64,000 bases of DNA from Thinopyrum elongatum (taxonomy: Eukaryota; Streptophyta; Magnoliopsida; Poales; Poaceae): contig CM022303.1 in NCBI GenBank assembly GCA_011799875.1, forward strand, positions 737,286,939-737,350,938. The letters run 5' to 3'. Both the position numbers and the translations under genes were made by a program. Shown here piece by piece: positions 34,991-46,547 of the stretch. A model generated the notes under the pieces. That model was not told the origin of the DNA, made no database searches, and saw only the letters and a program-made list of their open reading frames with translations. Numbering within the stretch: the stretch's first letter is position 1; each line of letters opens with the position of its first letter.

Positions 34991-35262
34991 GGCCGATTTT
35001 GCTGTTTTGACCATTTGCACGAAGTTTAGCTGGATCTGACCCCAGTTTGAAAATGTTTCGTGATGTGACCCTTTTTCCTACCACCAGGGGCGATGGCGGT
35101 AGGGTATAATAGACTACCGCTGCAGACCCTGGCGGTAGGCCACTCATCCATGTCAGCGCAAGTAAACGGAGACTGGTCTCTGCCGTCAACCCTACCGCCA
35201 AGGTTCCTGGCGGTAGGATGTTATACCCTATTGCCAGATATCCTGGCAGTAGGTGGCGAACA
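34991..35262. repeat. Left terminal and subterminal repeats of the Mutator-like element
   Basis: Terminal part to about 35080, then CTACCACCAGGGGC, GACCCTGGCGGTAGG, CCTACCGCCAAGG and CCTGGCGGTAGG units. The same units in mirror arrangement are at 51900-52100. Confidence 0.72.
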
Positions 35263-35410
35263 GTTATAAGCAGCAGGGGCCTGCTCACGGGGCCCACCCA
35301 CGATCCCAGCCCCTATCTTCTCCCCTACCGAGCCGCAAGAACAAAGAGGAGTTGCCCTCTTTCATCCCCTCCACTCCCCCCTCTGCTCTTCTTCGTTTCT
35401 CCATCATTTT

Positions 35411-38400
35411 TGCAGATCGAGATGGCTCCAAAATGAGAGAAGTAAGCTCTCCAATTTCATCTAGTAGTTTTAGTAAAAAAGTTTTTGATTTGATGCATGA
35501 TTTGGCCCAAGATGAACCTTTTTCATCTTGTAGTTTTTTATTTTTGTTTATCCAAGGTTTGTTTAGTTTGGAGCAATATGATGTATGTGCTTGAAGATGA
35601 ACCCTAGTTCATTTTGTATTAATTAGTTTATTGTTTTTATATAGTTTGAAGATGAACCCTAGTTCATGTTTATATATAGTTTTATTTTTGAATGGTTCAT
35701 TGATGTTTGGTTATATGATGGAGGTAGATTGATGTTTGGTTATATGATGGAGGTAGATTGATGATATATGATGTATGTTATTGATGTTCATTTGCATATT
35801 CCATTATTGTTGATTATATCTTTTATTATAGATATATTTGGACAAGTATGATTTATTATAGATGATATGATGGATAAATATGACTGTGGAACAATTTGTT
35901 GAATATGATTGATTATGCCCGGAAGATGCCGATCCACTGACCGTGGAGCAGTACGCGAGGGCCTACTTGTGGTATTTTCTGACGGAGGTCGGGTTTCCCG
36001 ACTGCTCGAGGGACACTGCCCTATGGATGTATCTCGACTTCCTGACTGACTGGGATCCAAGGTATGTAGGAGATATGCACTAGAGGCAATAATAAATGTT
36101 ATTATTTATCTCCATGTTTGTAATTATGTTTATGTTCCATGCTATAACTGCTATGGTTCTCGAGTCTGCAATAACCACGAGGCTTGGAGGAAGACTCATA
36201 TGCATGTGTGGAATAATAAGCGGTAAAATGTATTCCTAGTCTGGCCTCTAAGACTAGCTCAAGTGTTGCATGATGGTTCTGTTTTCCTGATCATCGGCAT
36301 GACTATGCCGGCAACTTTGAGGGCACAATGTTAGGAGAACACTTGTGTTGAATCGACCCGAATTGGTGTTATGCTACGAGATATCTTCGTCACATGTTAA
36401 AGGTTAATAACATAGAGAAAATTAATGTTTGCTTAATTCCTTAGACCATAAGTGTATCGATTCCTTCGCACTTGCTTCATGAACTTCGGGGTTTGTTAAA
36501 CCTCATCCATAATTGGGTGGCTATTACGGCGGCTTACGGGTTCATGGAAAAGTATGACAAGTAACTTGATAGCTCAAGATTGGGATTTGCTCCTCTGACG
36601 ATGGAGAGATATTCTTTGGGCCCTTTCGGTGTCACGGTATCCATCATCATCTGGCCAGACACAGCGTGATTTGATCACGGGGATGCCAGAACACGGAAAG
36701 GGGAAAAGAGAACAAAACCGGTAACGAAGTAACTGGCATAGTGAACAAGTTGTTGATTCATGGGGATGCCAATAAGTCTCACCTCGGGTGTTTGTAACAG
36801 ATCGTGAAGCAACAGGAATAGCACACGGCCACTAGAGGTTCACTCGAATATTCATTCGTGTGGGTATAGGGATCAATATGGGTGTCCACGGCTCCGATGT
36901 TGATAATTGAACGGAAAGTGTTACGGTCATGTCTATACTTCGTCAAAGCTACAGGGTGACATGCTCAAGGGTCATCTATCTGCTGAATACTAGACAGGGA
37001 GTCTGAGAGAAAGTCACCGGAAAAGTTTCGGAGACAACGGAAAAGTTCCGGAGAAAAAATCAGAACTGTTTTGGAGCTACCAAAATTGTTTCAGAGAAAA
37101 ACGGAAATGTTTCGGAATAAAACCATCATACCTGAAATGTGCCAGAAAGCGTCCAAAATAATTTTAGACGGTGCCAGAAATTTTCTGGGACCTTCAGGAA
37201 TTTTTTAAAAGAAATAGTCACGGAAAACATCTTGTCCCAGCGTGAGGGGATAAGATCCCACGATGCGTGGGGGCTGTTCTGGGCTGTTTTTGGGGGCGCC
37301 TCCCCTTGGGGGGGCAGCCCCTTGTGGCTGGACAAAAGTTTTGTGCAGCCCCCCCATGGTGGGGGGCAGCCCCCACAAATGGTGGAGCATGTTGGGAGGA
37401 GGCGGGGCGCCATGTGGGACCCCCATGTTGGGGGGCCATGGACAAGGGGACAAGCTTTCCCCTTGTTTTGTGGGTGCTTGTCATGTGTGCTGAAATTTAA
37501 GCCACCACCACCCCCTCCTTCCCCTATAAAAGGTGGTGTAGAGGAACTCTCCAAACACACTCTCTCTCACATACAAATGCCATGCATGATCTGGCTTTCT
37601 CTCTCCCTCCCAGTGAAATAGTTTCGTAGAGCCGAAAGGTTGTCTGGGTTCCGGTAGGAACTAGTTCTGGATGGCGAAGCCCTACCGGATAGATGACACC
37701 GTATGTGTGCAACCCCGTAGAGAGGTCGTAGGTTCGATCTTTAGCCAGAGGGGCTGTTCAAGGGTTCTCCCGAAGGGCTGTCCATGACACCGTCCGGGGG
37801 ACTGTCCGAGGGGCTGATGAGGGAGTGCATCCTCGCGGTTGTGTGGTTGTAAATCCTAGCTATGGGGATCTACACCGACGATCAACATTGACTCTACTTC
37901 CACTGCGCTACGAGTCGGTAACGATCAGATGAAAAACCTTGCATATAATCTTCATAGTGGTCCTGGGCTAGTGCGTAGGTCAGAAACTTTTTGTTTTCTA
38001 TCATGTTCCCCAATAAGGTATAGCTGGGGGTCTGCCGGCCTCGCCTACCTATAACTTTCGGAAAGATAAACATCTCAATATTTGTTTATGGATGTATGTA
38101 TGCTTGGTGCTTTGAATTGTGTCATCTGATCATCAAATGGTGTTTGTAGATCGACGATGCAACGCAAAAGGACCGAGGAGACGTCCGGTATGTGTTGATG
38201 TGTCTGGGCCCTCTCCATCTGGATGTGGGAACAGTTGCCGGTGGGCCATCCTGAGAAAATGAAAGCGTGTCCCTAGATGGAGTATGGCGATGATGGTGAC
38301 AGTACTTGATTCCCGACCATCGCGTATGCTTGGGACAGGATTAAAGTTTTCACGGGCAAGGCCACTGCGTTGTACAATTCCTTCTCCAATGAGCTGGACA

Positions 38401-39845
38401 ACCTGACGGCTTACCAGGTATACCAACGAGCTAGTTTTTATGTAGCCACTTTCATGGTTGCTTACCATTCTCTGTGCAGGTGAAAAGGTGGCCTTCTCAT
38501 GATAGAGATTGGGGTATTGAGCTGACCGACATGTGCACTCGGGACAGGCTTGTCTGGCGGTGGAATGTCCCAATGATACGCGTGTACGCCGTCGAGTGGC
38601 ACTCACCACAGCGCGTGGCCACGCAATTTGGTGTGTTGCAACACACCCCAGTAGCACGCCCCCTCGACATCGATGGTTAGGACCTTCAGTGGTGAGGGCA
38701 TTACTCTCTATTACCATGTGTTTCATTCTGTTTGACGTTCTTATGATTTTTTATGTTTTTGTTCTGTTTCATTGCCTTGCAGGAAGAGTAAGCAGCATTG
38801 TCAGTCAATATCGGACTGGGAACAAGAGCACGCAGTGCACGTGAAGATGTGGAACGAGAGGAGGTATTGCAAAGACGGGGAGAGGAGAGGGGTTGACTGG
38901 GAAGCGTGCGACCGACACATGAACTGGTATGACGATGGTATCAAGTACCATGTGCATCTAAACCCACAGTGGGCGGAAGCTGATATCGCATCACTGGAGA
39001 AGGATGACAGCAAAGATGAAGCATACAAAGAAGGCATCAGAGGGATGGAAGGTCAATTTAGGGAGTATGCACCCCTAATGAACATAGTGGTAAGTTATCT
39101 TCAACAGTTTTGAGCCGGCAGTTCATGATAATGCTTACATTTGCACTAACTTATTCATGATGATGCTTACATTTGCAGGCTTCGGAGATGAACAGAAACA
39201 TTTTTGATGGATTAAATGCGCTACGTTACGAGCCTGGGAGCGAGGAATCTGACAGGAAGCTGATGGGAGCAATGAAGGTAACCACAAATTTGATCTATGC
39301 TATTTTCCTCTTTATCTAAACTTGATCCATGCCCCCATCTTCTTCTTTATTTGTAACCCTAAACTTGATCCATGCCATGTTGTTATTTTTCGGTTATTGT
39401 AGAAGATCATGAACCGTTGCCGCAAGCTAGTGGCCATGGTTGGGTGCACTAGCAAGGTCGACGTGCATGTTCCTCCACCATCGACACATACCCTCGCTTC
39501 ATCGAGCCATGCCGGCGGAGGTTCCTCGAGCCAAGCCGCCTCGTCGTCTCGCATCGTTGAGGAGGAGGAGGAAGAAGAAGATGATGAGGACGAAGAGGAT
39601 GAGGAGCAAGGCTAGGAAGAAGAGGAAGGGGGTGGCGAGGAGGAGTACGACGACGATGACGAACCTCAACCTACTCAGCAAACCCAGCCAATCCAGAGCA
39701 AGAGCGGGAAACAGCCAAAGAAGCCACGGAATAGTCCATCACCGTTTCTGAAGCCCCATACTTCCCGTCACACGAAAAAGAAGGATGAGACCCGCTCAAA
39801 GAAAAACGAGGAGCGTGCCGCCAAGAGGGAGAAGAAGACCAAGTG
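35411..39845 (+). pseudogene. Plant mobile domain (PMD) gene of the Mutator-like element, broken
   Basis: Exons on the plus strand encode PMD-type motifs in order. 35925-36064 gives VEQYARAYLWYFLTEVGFPD and WMYLDFLTDWDPR. After the LTR, 38021-38060 gives YSWGSAGLAYLY in the same frame. 38148-38415 gives SIWMWEQLPVGHP and YNSFSNELDNLTAYQ. 38480-38675 gives DMCTRDRLVWRWNVP and QRVATQFGVLQ. Then 38783-39089 and 39180-39279 follow, and a final exon at 39402-39845 has an acidic run and a Lys/Arg-rich tail. A possible first exon starts at 35421 (ATGGCTCCAAAA, then TGA). Lesions: the LTR in an exon, a 2-base loss before WALSIW, stops near 38274 and 38310, and TAG at 39613. PMD proteins act in silencing and development in plants, and many copies ride on transposons. 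Confidence 0.8.
36065..38015 (+). mobile_element. Solo LTR (Copia, Angela-like), 1951 bp, target duplication AGGTA
   Basis: Starts TGTAGGAGATATGCACTAGA and ends TTCCCCAATA, flanked by AGGTA at 36060-36064 and 38016-38020. Excision restores the PMD reading frame exactly (…DWDP-R-YSWGSA…). Opening and closing text resemble the BARE/Angela group of Copia LTRs (inferred from recall). It has a TATA box (CCTATAAAAGG at 37523) and a run of GTTTCGGAG / GTTCCGGAG repeats (37020-37110). Open frames at 37126-37621 on both strands are LTR composition. An inverted partial copy is at 60684-61859. Confidence 0.92.
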
Positions 39846-40094
39846 AGATATGGTCAAGTCAACACTAGTGGAAAACAGGGATTTAGTCCCGGTTGGCAAC
39901 GGCCTTTAGTCCGGTGACACCAACCGGGAGTAAGGTCCCTCCACGTGGCCGCGAGCTAGCACCTGGGGCTGGAGGACCTTTAGTCCCAGTTGGTGTCACC
40001 AACTAGGACTAAGGATTTTGTGTTGGGGTTTAGGGATTATGGTTTATTTTATATACAATTTCTCCTATAATTTGGAGATCATTACATGCAGGCA

Positions 40095-43000
40095 TTAGCG
40101 GCAATGGTATTCTCCGCTTTCAGATATGACCTCCGTAAGCAAAAATCTCGCAATTTCCTCTTGAATTGCTCGTATGCGGTTCTCTGGTAGGAGCTTCTCC
40201 CGCATCTCTTCCATCTTTAAAGAAGGAGATCAATTTGAATATATTAGTTGTGTACATGTATATATATTAGATCATCATAAAAAAAATTGTGAATAGTGTT
40301 TATGTACCTGAAGTTGTCTTACATCTCTGCGCCATTCGGTCGTCATGCGAATGTTCTCGAAAACATAGTATGCACATAAACTAGTCCCCAGTTTCTGCCT
40401 CATGCACTTTGCGAGAATAGAATTCAATCAGATAATAATCAAGCATGATAATGGTATTGAAAGTAGAATTAAAGAGATGCGCGGACCTAGCTAGTACTAC
40501 TTAATTACCTTGGGCCGTCGCCAACGCAGCTCCGGTTTCCATTCACCGACAACATCTTTGATTAACCATTTCCAAACCCTGCCCGGCAAAGAAAATGAAT
40601 AAAGGAGTTAGTAATTACTTGATATATCAGGAAATGAACGAAAGAGGCCGATATAGTGCGATAATGATTGAAATTACCTGTCGGGCATCAAAAACACGCT
40701 GGTGTATTCTCGAGGGTCTTTACCTAGTGAATCCAGGGTTTCAAAAGTTCCAGCGTCAACTTTAATGATTAGCAGGATCCAGTGGTACCTGCGCACGTTT
40801 ATATAAGCAGGCATGCATAACTCATCAACTACACTTAACATCGAGTAAGCAAAATAGAATTTGTAGTAAAAGACAGTAACACTCACTTGAAGTTGTAAGG
40901 AAATCGTAAATCTGTTCTGGTATTTTGTGCCTTCATAAACCTTAGCAAGTTCTCCTCTAAGTCTTGGGGGTGTCTTGTATCATTTTTTCAATAATGATAT
41001 ATGGGTCAATGAACCCAATGCCATAGATTCCATCTCTTTTGCATTTGAGAATCTTCATTCTGCATAATAGCGTACAAAATAATATAGTGAGGATAATTAC
41101 AGGCAATGAACGAGCTGAGCCAGAGGCTTAAATTAGAGAAAGAAATCACTTACAGACAATAGCAACTGACGATAGGTTTGTCGAGTGAGTCTTGATTGTA
41201 TAACTGAAAAATTTCTGGAAACTCAATGCATAGCTCGTTTTCATAGAACTAATGCTCTTCCTTGACTTTCACCATCAGCATCTCTCTCCCATTCTTTACT
41301 TCTTTCATGTACCACTCATGCAATCTTCGCATTTGTGTTGTTAGATGCGGGACCTGCTCAGGTCTGACCAGAGGGTTCCCGGGAACATATTGCCATGCTA
41401 CATCAGCCACGGGGACTTCCTCGGTGCCTAGGAGTTCATCAACACTGATACCCATGTCTCTAGCAATGTCGGTTACCTTATTGGTAATCACCTTGAGTGG
41501 GGGGATCGATTGCATTACCTGTTCTATGAGCTGGGGAACTGTTTTCCTGCTTTTATTACTACTTGTACATCTCGACTGCTGCATTTGTTCCTCATATGAC
41601 TTCCTAATAGAGTGGTCATAGTCTGATGGCCTACTCTCCACATGTGATGGGTGTCGCCCAAGAAAGTCCACAAAGTGCTTTACGGTTTCCGTCGGTATTA
41701 TCTCCTTTGGCAGTGGGGGCGGTTTCGGTGCAAAATGGGACTTCACTTCGGAAACCACGACCGCTCTGGTTTCCTCATCAGTCATATCGTAAGCTAACTT
41801 CTTTTTCGCAGGAGGCTCATCATTGGCTTTCTTCTTTGGTGCTTTCTTCCGCTTTTGGCCCTGCTGGGACATAGGGGGTGCACTCGGCTGACATGGCGGA
41901 GATCGATATGGTGGACTCGCGCTGGGCTCCCTCTCGAGGTGGGGTGGACTTAGAGGTGTATTGCTACTCGGAGGAGTCGGTGGCCTTGGCGCTAAGTTTG
42001 GAAACACGATGCATATCTTTCTCCATACAATGACACCATGTATGACTTCTCCCAGTGTCTACTCCCCTTCACCTCCAGGAATGTCAAGCTTCGGTGAGTC
42101 ATATCCCGGCAGAACTTCATCCACCCTGACACGAGCATAGCCAGCTGGAATCAGATTGCCATGGATGGTTGCTTCAGGTGCATTCGGTAAAGCAAAGCCG
42201 ATCGCCACCTTCATGGATATGTTCTTCATTTTCTGGTGTAACTCACAACTTGTCCTCTCTTTGATATCATCCACGGGGTAGCGAGCCAGCAGTTCATCAT
42301 CGGCCCGGACCCCCGTGGAACCAACGCTGCTTTTCCGCATAGATGGGATGGTACTATCCAATGCTGGATCTACTTGCTCCTGCCGTGGAGACGCCCTTTG
42401 CTGGCTAATTCTGCCCAGTTGCTCCTGCTGCCACTTTAAAATGAGTTCCAACTCCTTGTTCTTTGTTTCTACCTTCTGAAGCCGGTCTGCATCCTGCTTC
42501 TTTTTTCTCTGGCGGCTTCTATAAGTTTCGTTCCACTCCGAAAACCCCTGAACCCACGGAACAACGCCTTTGCCTCGTGTTCGTCCTCTATGCTCAGGAT
42601 TCTTGAGGGCGCGTGTAAGCTCGTCGTTCTCTCTCTCGGGTTGGAAAAACCCCTTTCGAGCATCTTCTATTGCTTCAACTAAAGTGTCTGAGGCTGTTTT
42701 AAGATCTACCTTTTCAATAATCTCCCCTGTCGCTGGGTCCAACTTTCCCCCATGCGCACTAAACCAATTATTGGACCTCTCGGGCCAATTTGCTGTAGCT
42801 GGAATGACCCCTTCAACAAGGATCTTGTCCTCAGCTGCTTCCCACTTAGGCACGGCTCTCTTGTAGACACCTATCCCCAGAACATGGTGATACTCCTTTT
42901 TTGCAGCATTTATCTTATTTTTTCTTGACCTTTCCAGAGCTTCATCCGATTCCTTGTACTTCACAAATGCGTCCCAGTGATCTTTTATCTTCTCTAGTGC

Positions 43001-43703
43001 TTTAGTGAATTCTGGAGTCTTCTTTTTTGCCTTGATGTAGTCATTGTATAATCTTTTCTTCCAGCTCTGGAATTGTGTGGCCATCTTCTTAAGAGCAAAC
43101 TGCTTGACTTTCAACCGTTGGCCATCTGTGAGACCCTCTGGTAGTTTGAAATGTGACATGAGCGTATCCCGAAGCAAATTTTTCGATCTTTCATCGACAT
43201 AAGTAACTCCTCGATCTTCCTTTGGCTTATTCCATTCTCGAATGGTGATCGGGATGTTGTCCCTAACAATAACTTCGCATTGATTTATAAATTTACGGGC
43301 ATTCTGTTCAGGAGCAATCGGTTCGCCATCTTCTGTGACTTCATCGGTGTTGAACTTTATGCCATCGCCCAACTTTTTTGCCCGGCCTCGTACCCTTCTA
43401 GGAGATTGGCTCGATCCGGAGGGCTAAAAGAAGAAAGACTCGTTAATATATATATACAAATCAATTAATACATCTAATGATCACTAGAGGCCTAATATAT
43501 ATATACCTCGCCGGACTTTGTTAATTTTCTAACATTTGTTTGCCATCATTGTTTGTTTGCCCTTCGTCTCTTGGTTCTTGCTCAAGTCCCTCATCGGAGT
43601 CGTTCAGAAATTGTGAGCCGTCATCTGGTTCATTTTCTTGGTTTTGGGAGGAGCGCATCATCTCGAAGGTATCCTGTTCATGGTCTCTGTCGCTATCGTC
43701 CAT
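40095..43703 (-). pseudogene. TNPA-like protein with Ulp1/C48 cysteine-protease domain, seven exons
   Basis: Exons inferred from GT-AG sites with matching phase (except the exon 1 junction): 43703-about 43510, 43423-41154, 41059-40887, 40798-40678, 40578-40509, 40406-40308 and 40214-40095. Exon 1 is acidic (MDDSDRDHEQDTFEMM). Exon 2 holds a basic, coiled-coil DNA-binding-like region (WNKPKEDRGVTYVDERSKNL to LELILKWQQEQLG), then ATIHGNLIPAGYARV and a Pro-rich segment. Exons 3-7 carry the C48 fold: GIGFIDPYII, the His in YHWILLIIK, the Asp in ETLDSLGKDPREY and the Cys in GTSLCAYYVF. The His-Asp-Cys triad is therefore encoded. Lesions: a frame slip at the end of exon 1, in-frame TAG at 42059 and 41249, and a slip in exon 3. 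Role in the family: binding subterminal repeats and, by analogy, SUMO-type peptide cleavage. Confidence 0.82.
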
Positions 43704-44999
43704 AGCTTAACTAATCCAGAAGAAAGATAAAACAATTTAGTATTTAAATTAGAATGCATTCAATAAGCAAAAACTGAATCATAGTATCAAGAAGAACAAT
43801 ACCGGAGATGCAATCAATACACAACAATTTTAAATGCCATTTAGATGTTTTCATTTATACAACAAGTATAAGTTGGTTTACTGTGACAATGATAGGTCAT
43901 GCAGAGGAATGGGTTCAACTACCGTAACATAAAGTATCAGTTGAACCGTTGTTGTCCTAATGCAGTAAAAGAGAGCAGGAGCAAGAGAGTGGGTTTGCAT
44001 CGGAATGATCAAGGGGGATTGCTTGCCTGGGGGATTGCAGAAGCAGGACCTATCGAGAAGCACAGTTTCGGCAATCAATATACAAAACAAATGCAATAAT
44101 ATGATGCATGAACATGACATGTTAAGAATGCTGTGGATTGTGCTAATGCAACTAGCAACAAGTGCAATGAAGTCCATTTGAACCAAGGGTTCAAATGCAA
44201 ACTCCAATTTAAGCATTTTAAATGCCATTTAGATGTTTTCACTTATCCAGCAAGTATAAGTTGTTTTTTCATGCATGAAAAGTTTACAGATGGATTCCTT
44301 GATTTTTCTGATAAATTTTCATATATAAATTATTTCATTCTGAGCTACGGTTAATTTTCTATGAATTTTTGAAGTCTAAACTCTGAAATGATTTTGTTGC
44401 ACTAAGACCCTTTTAAATAATTCTTTTAAAATGCCACAAAAAATTTGAGAGGTCCTCTGATGCCTATAGATCACTTTCATGCAAAAACCCAACTTGGTCT
44501 TTTGGAAATATTAAGCAAAACATCTTCTTTTCAATTCTGTCCCATTCTTATGTTATAACTACAACCCTATTTTTCCTATCTCAATAAATTCTGAAATCTT
44601 TCCATCTTATTGTCCTTCCAGGTAAACTCTTAATTCCAGAAGATCAGCTCCATTTGCATCTCTTAAGTTCACCAAATTATTCACTGTAGTTTTGGTCCAG
44701 AACTGAATTTCACCAAAACATGCATTGGCAAGTTGTTTATTCTTCCAAACTAAACATACCACCCTCTCTATGATGCAATGAGGCATCATTCTGTAAATTT
44801 TGGTCATCAACAAAATTTCCTAGGCCACTGTGGCATTTCACCAAACACCTTGTGTGCATGGCAGAAAGTATGCAACCATCTAAACTACATATGGAACATG
44901 TTCTCCTTGTCAATCCAGCATGTCCATCAACCTTTTCATAACCATTAACAACATCCTGACAAGTTATAGCTCGATTGGATCAATATGAATGCCATTAGC
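43704..44999. other. CACTA B internal non-coding sequence
   Basis: AT-rich upstream or intron region of the C48-protease gene. The 60-base phrase TTAAATGCCATTTAGATGTT occurs twice (43830 and 44216), a short internal duplication. No coding frame recognised. Confidence 0.55.
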
Positions 45000-45380
45000 A
45001 TTTCATCGAACACCCTGAGGGCATGCACAGGGCGTGGCCAGAGCATGCACAGAGCGTGGCCAGAGTGCCCGTGGCCGGTCGTTTTTGAACGAGCGCTGCG
45101 TCGCGCGTCGCCCTGCGGTGTTGGTTTGGGCGGGGAGCGGCCGGAGCGGCGTTGGCATCGAGCGCGGGCGGCGCCCATAGGCAGGGCAGTGGCGAGCTCG
45201 GCCGTGTCGGCTACGGCGGCTAGAGGATGGAGCGGGTAAGCCAGGAAGGAGGAGCAGGGGGCTCACCGGGTGGCACACGGTGGCCGGTAGGTGGCTTAGT
45301 CGCTGCAGTGGCGGCCGGGGCAGCCTGGCGGCGTGGTGGTTCGATGTTCTCCCGGTCGGTGGCTGGCCTCGGGAGACCAC
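45000..45380 (-). other. GC-rich leader of the C48-protease gene
   Basis: A strongly GC-rich patch immediately downstream (on the minus strand) of a TATA box, with overlapping frames on both strands. It has the same composition and position as the GC-rich leader in CACTA C (11770-12225) and the leader exon of TNP2 (51050-51090). I read it as 5' untranslated or first-exon sequence, not a separate gene. Confidence 0.5.
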
Positions 45381-45520
45381 TTATATACGCGGGACCTTTA
45401 GTCCTGGCTCCAGCCATGAACCGGGACTAAAGCCCAACCTCTTCGGCGGCCAAAATTCCGCGCGGGAGCTGAAACCTTTAGAGTCGGCTGGTGGTTGCAA
45501 CCGGGATTAAAGGTGTCTTT
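45381..45520 (-). promoter_or_regulatory. Internal subterminal-like repeats plus TATA box
   Basis: Lies in the middle of CACTA B. GTTCATGGCTGGAGCC is flanked by GGGACTAAAG units, and TTTAGTCC(C/T)GG motifs occur at 45398-45432 and 45475-45512. These are followed on the minus strand by GTATATAA (45381-45388). This copies the layout of the element's own end (51404-51709). It would serve as the second promoter, for the C48-protease gene, and could bind the same TNPA-like protein. Confidence 0.6.
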
Positions 45521-46547
45521 TTAAAGTGATTCTTTTTGTGTAGAAAACTTTAGGTAAAACTCTTTGAATATTTAGAGTTTTTGAGTGAATCTTTTTGCTT
45601 TAGGTCACCAAAATTATAAACTTTCTGTTAATGCCAGTAGTTTTCAAATTTGAATAGTTTAAATTTGAATTCTTTGAAATTTGTGTGAATAACTTTAGTT
45701 TAAAAATAGATTTTTGAGTGATTCTTTTTCCTGCTGTTTAATATTAGTGTGTTTTATCAGTATGTTCAATTTGGGAATTTTTAGGATATTTTAAATAGGT
45801 GTTTTAATCAAAAACAGATTATGTTTACGCTCTTTTAGTTTTTAACATTTTTCCTTTGTTTTTAATTATTTTAGTTTATGTTTTCTTGTTATTCTTTTTC
45901 CAAATTATGTTATGTTTCTGTTAGTCAACATGAGGAGTTTTAATCTTCATTTCAAAGAAATTATTTGACATTTTCAATTTTACAGATTGAAATTAATTCT
46001 TGTAACATGCATAACAATTTGAAAACTAAACCAAATGTGTTGATTCAAATTTCTGTGGATTCATCTTGAAGATTTCTATCAACTAGGATCATTTTGATAG
46101 GAAGTTGCGTAATTAATTTTGCACTTATTAATTAAATACAGTAATTGAAGACATTATTTTAAAATTTAAAAATTCATATCTTCTGTTCTGTTAAGCCAAA
46201 TGGAGCAAATAAGATGTCAAATTGTTTGTCTTAACATAACCTACACATTCATATTTTGTTTGGACATAATTGCATTGATTAACTCCTCTTTATAATTAAA
46301 ATACTAAAAGGACAGGAATAATTGAAAATTCATAACTTAATAAATAATTATTCGAAAATCATGTTTCAAATGCCAAAATGCCCTAGCTTTTTGGTTGGAT
46401 TCTGACGCTCCGGAGTCCACCTAGGAACACCCAAAACACATATATACCCTAAGTCTTACAAAGATTCCCTCCGGTTTGTTCGAAGTGGGACTTTCCAGCT
46501 ATAAGTCCGGAAACTCACTAGAGAAAAAGTGATGATAGTGAAGCTTG
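45521..46547. other. AT-rich spacer between TNP2 3' end and internal promoter
   Basis: About 1 kb of AT-rich sequence with no coding frame, terminal repeat or duplication recognised. Presumably TNP2 3' flank. Confidence 0.5.

Noticed and set aside
37126..37621. Open frames of 144 and 160 codons on opposite strands
   Set aside because: They overlap each other and lie inside a solo LTR with defined ends and target duplication.
37715..37745. GGTTCGATC motif suggesting a tRNA B box
   Set aside because: No matching A box or cloverleaf around it; it lies in an LTR.
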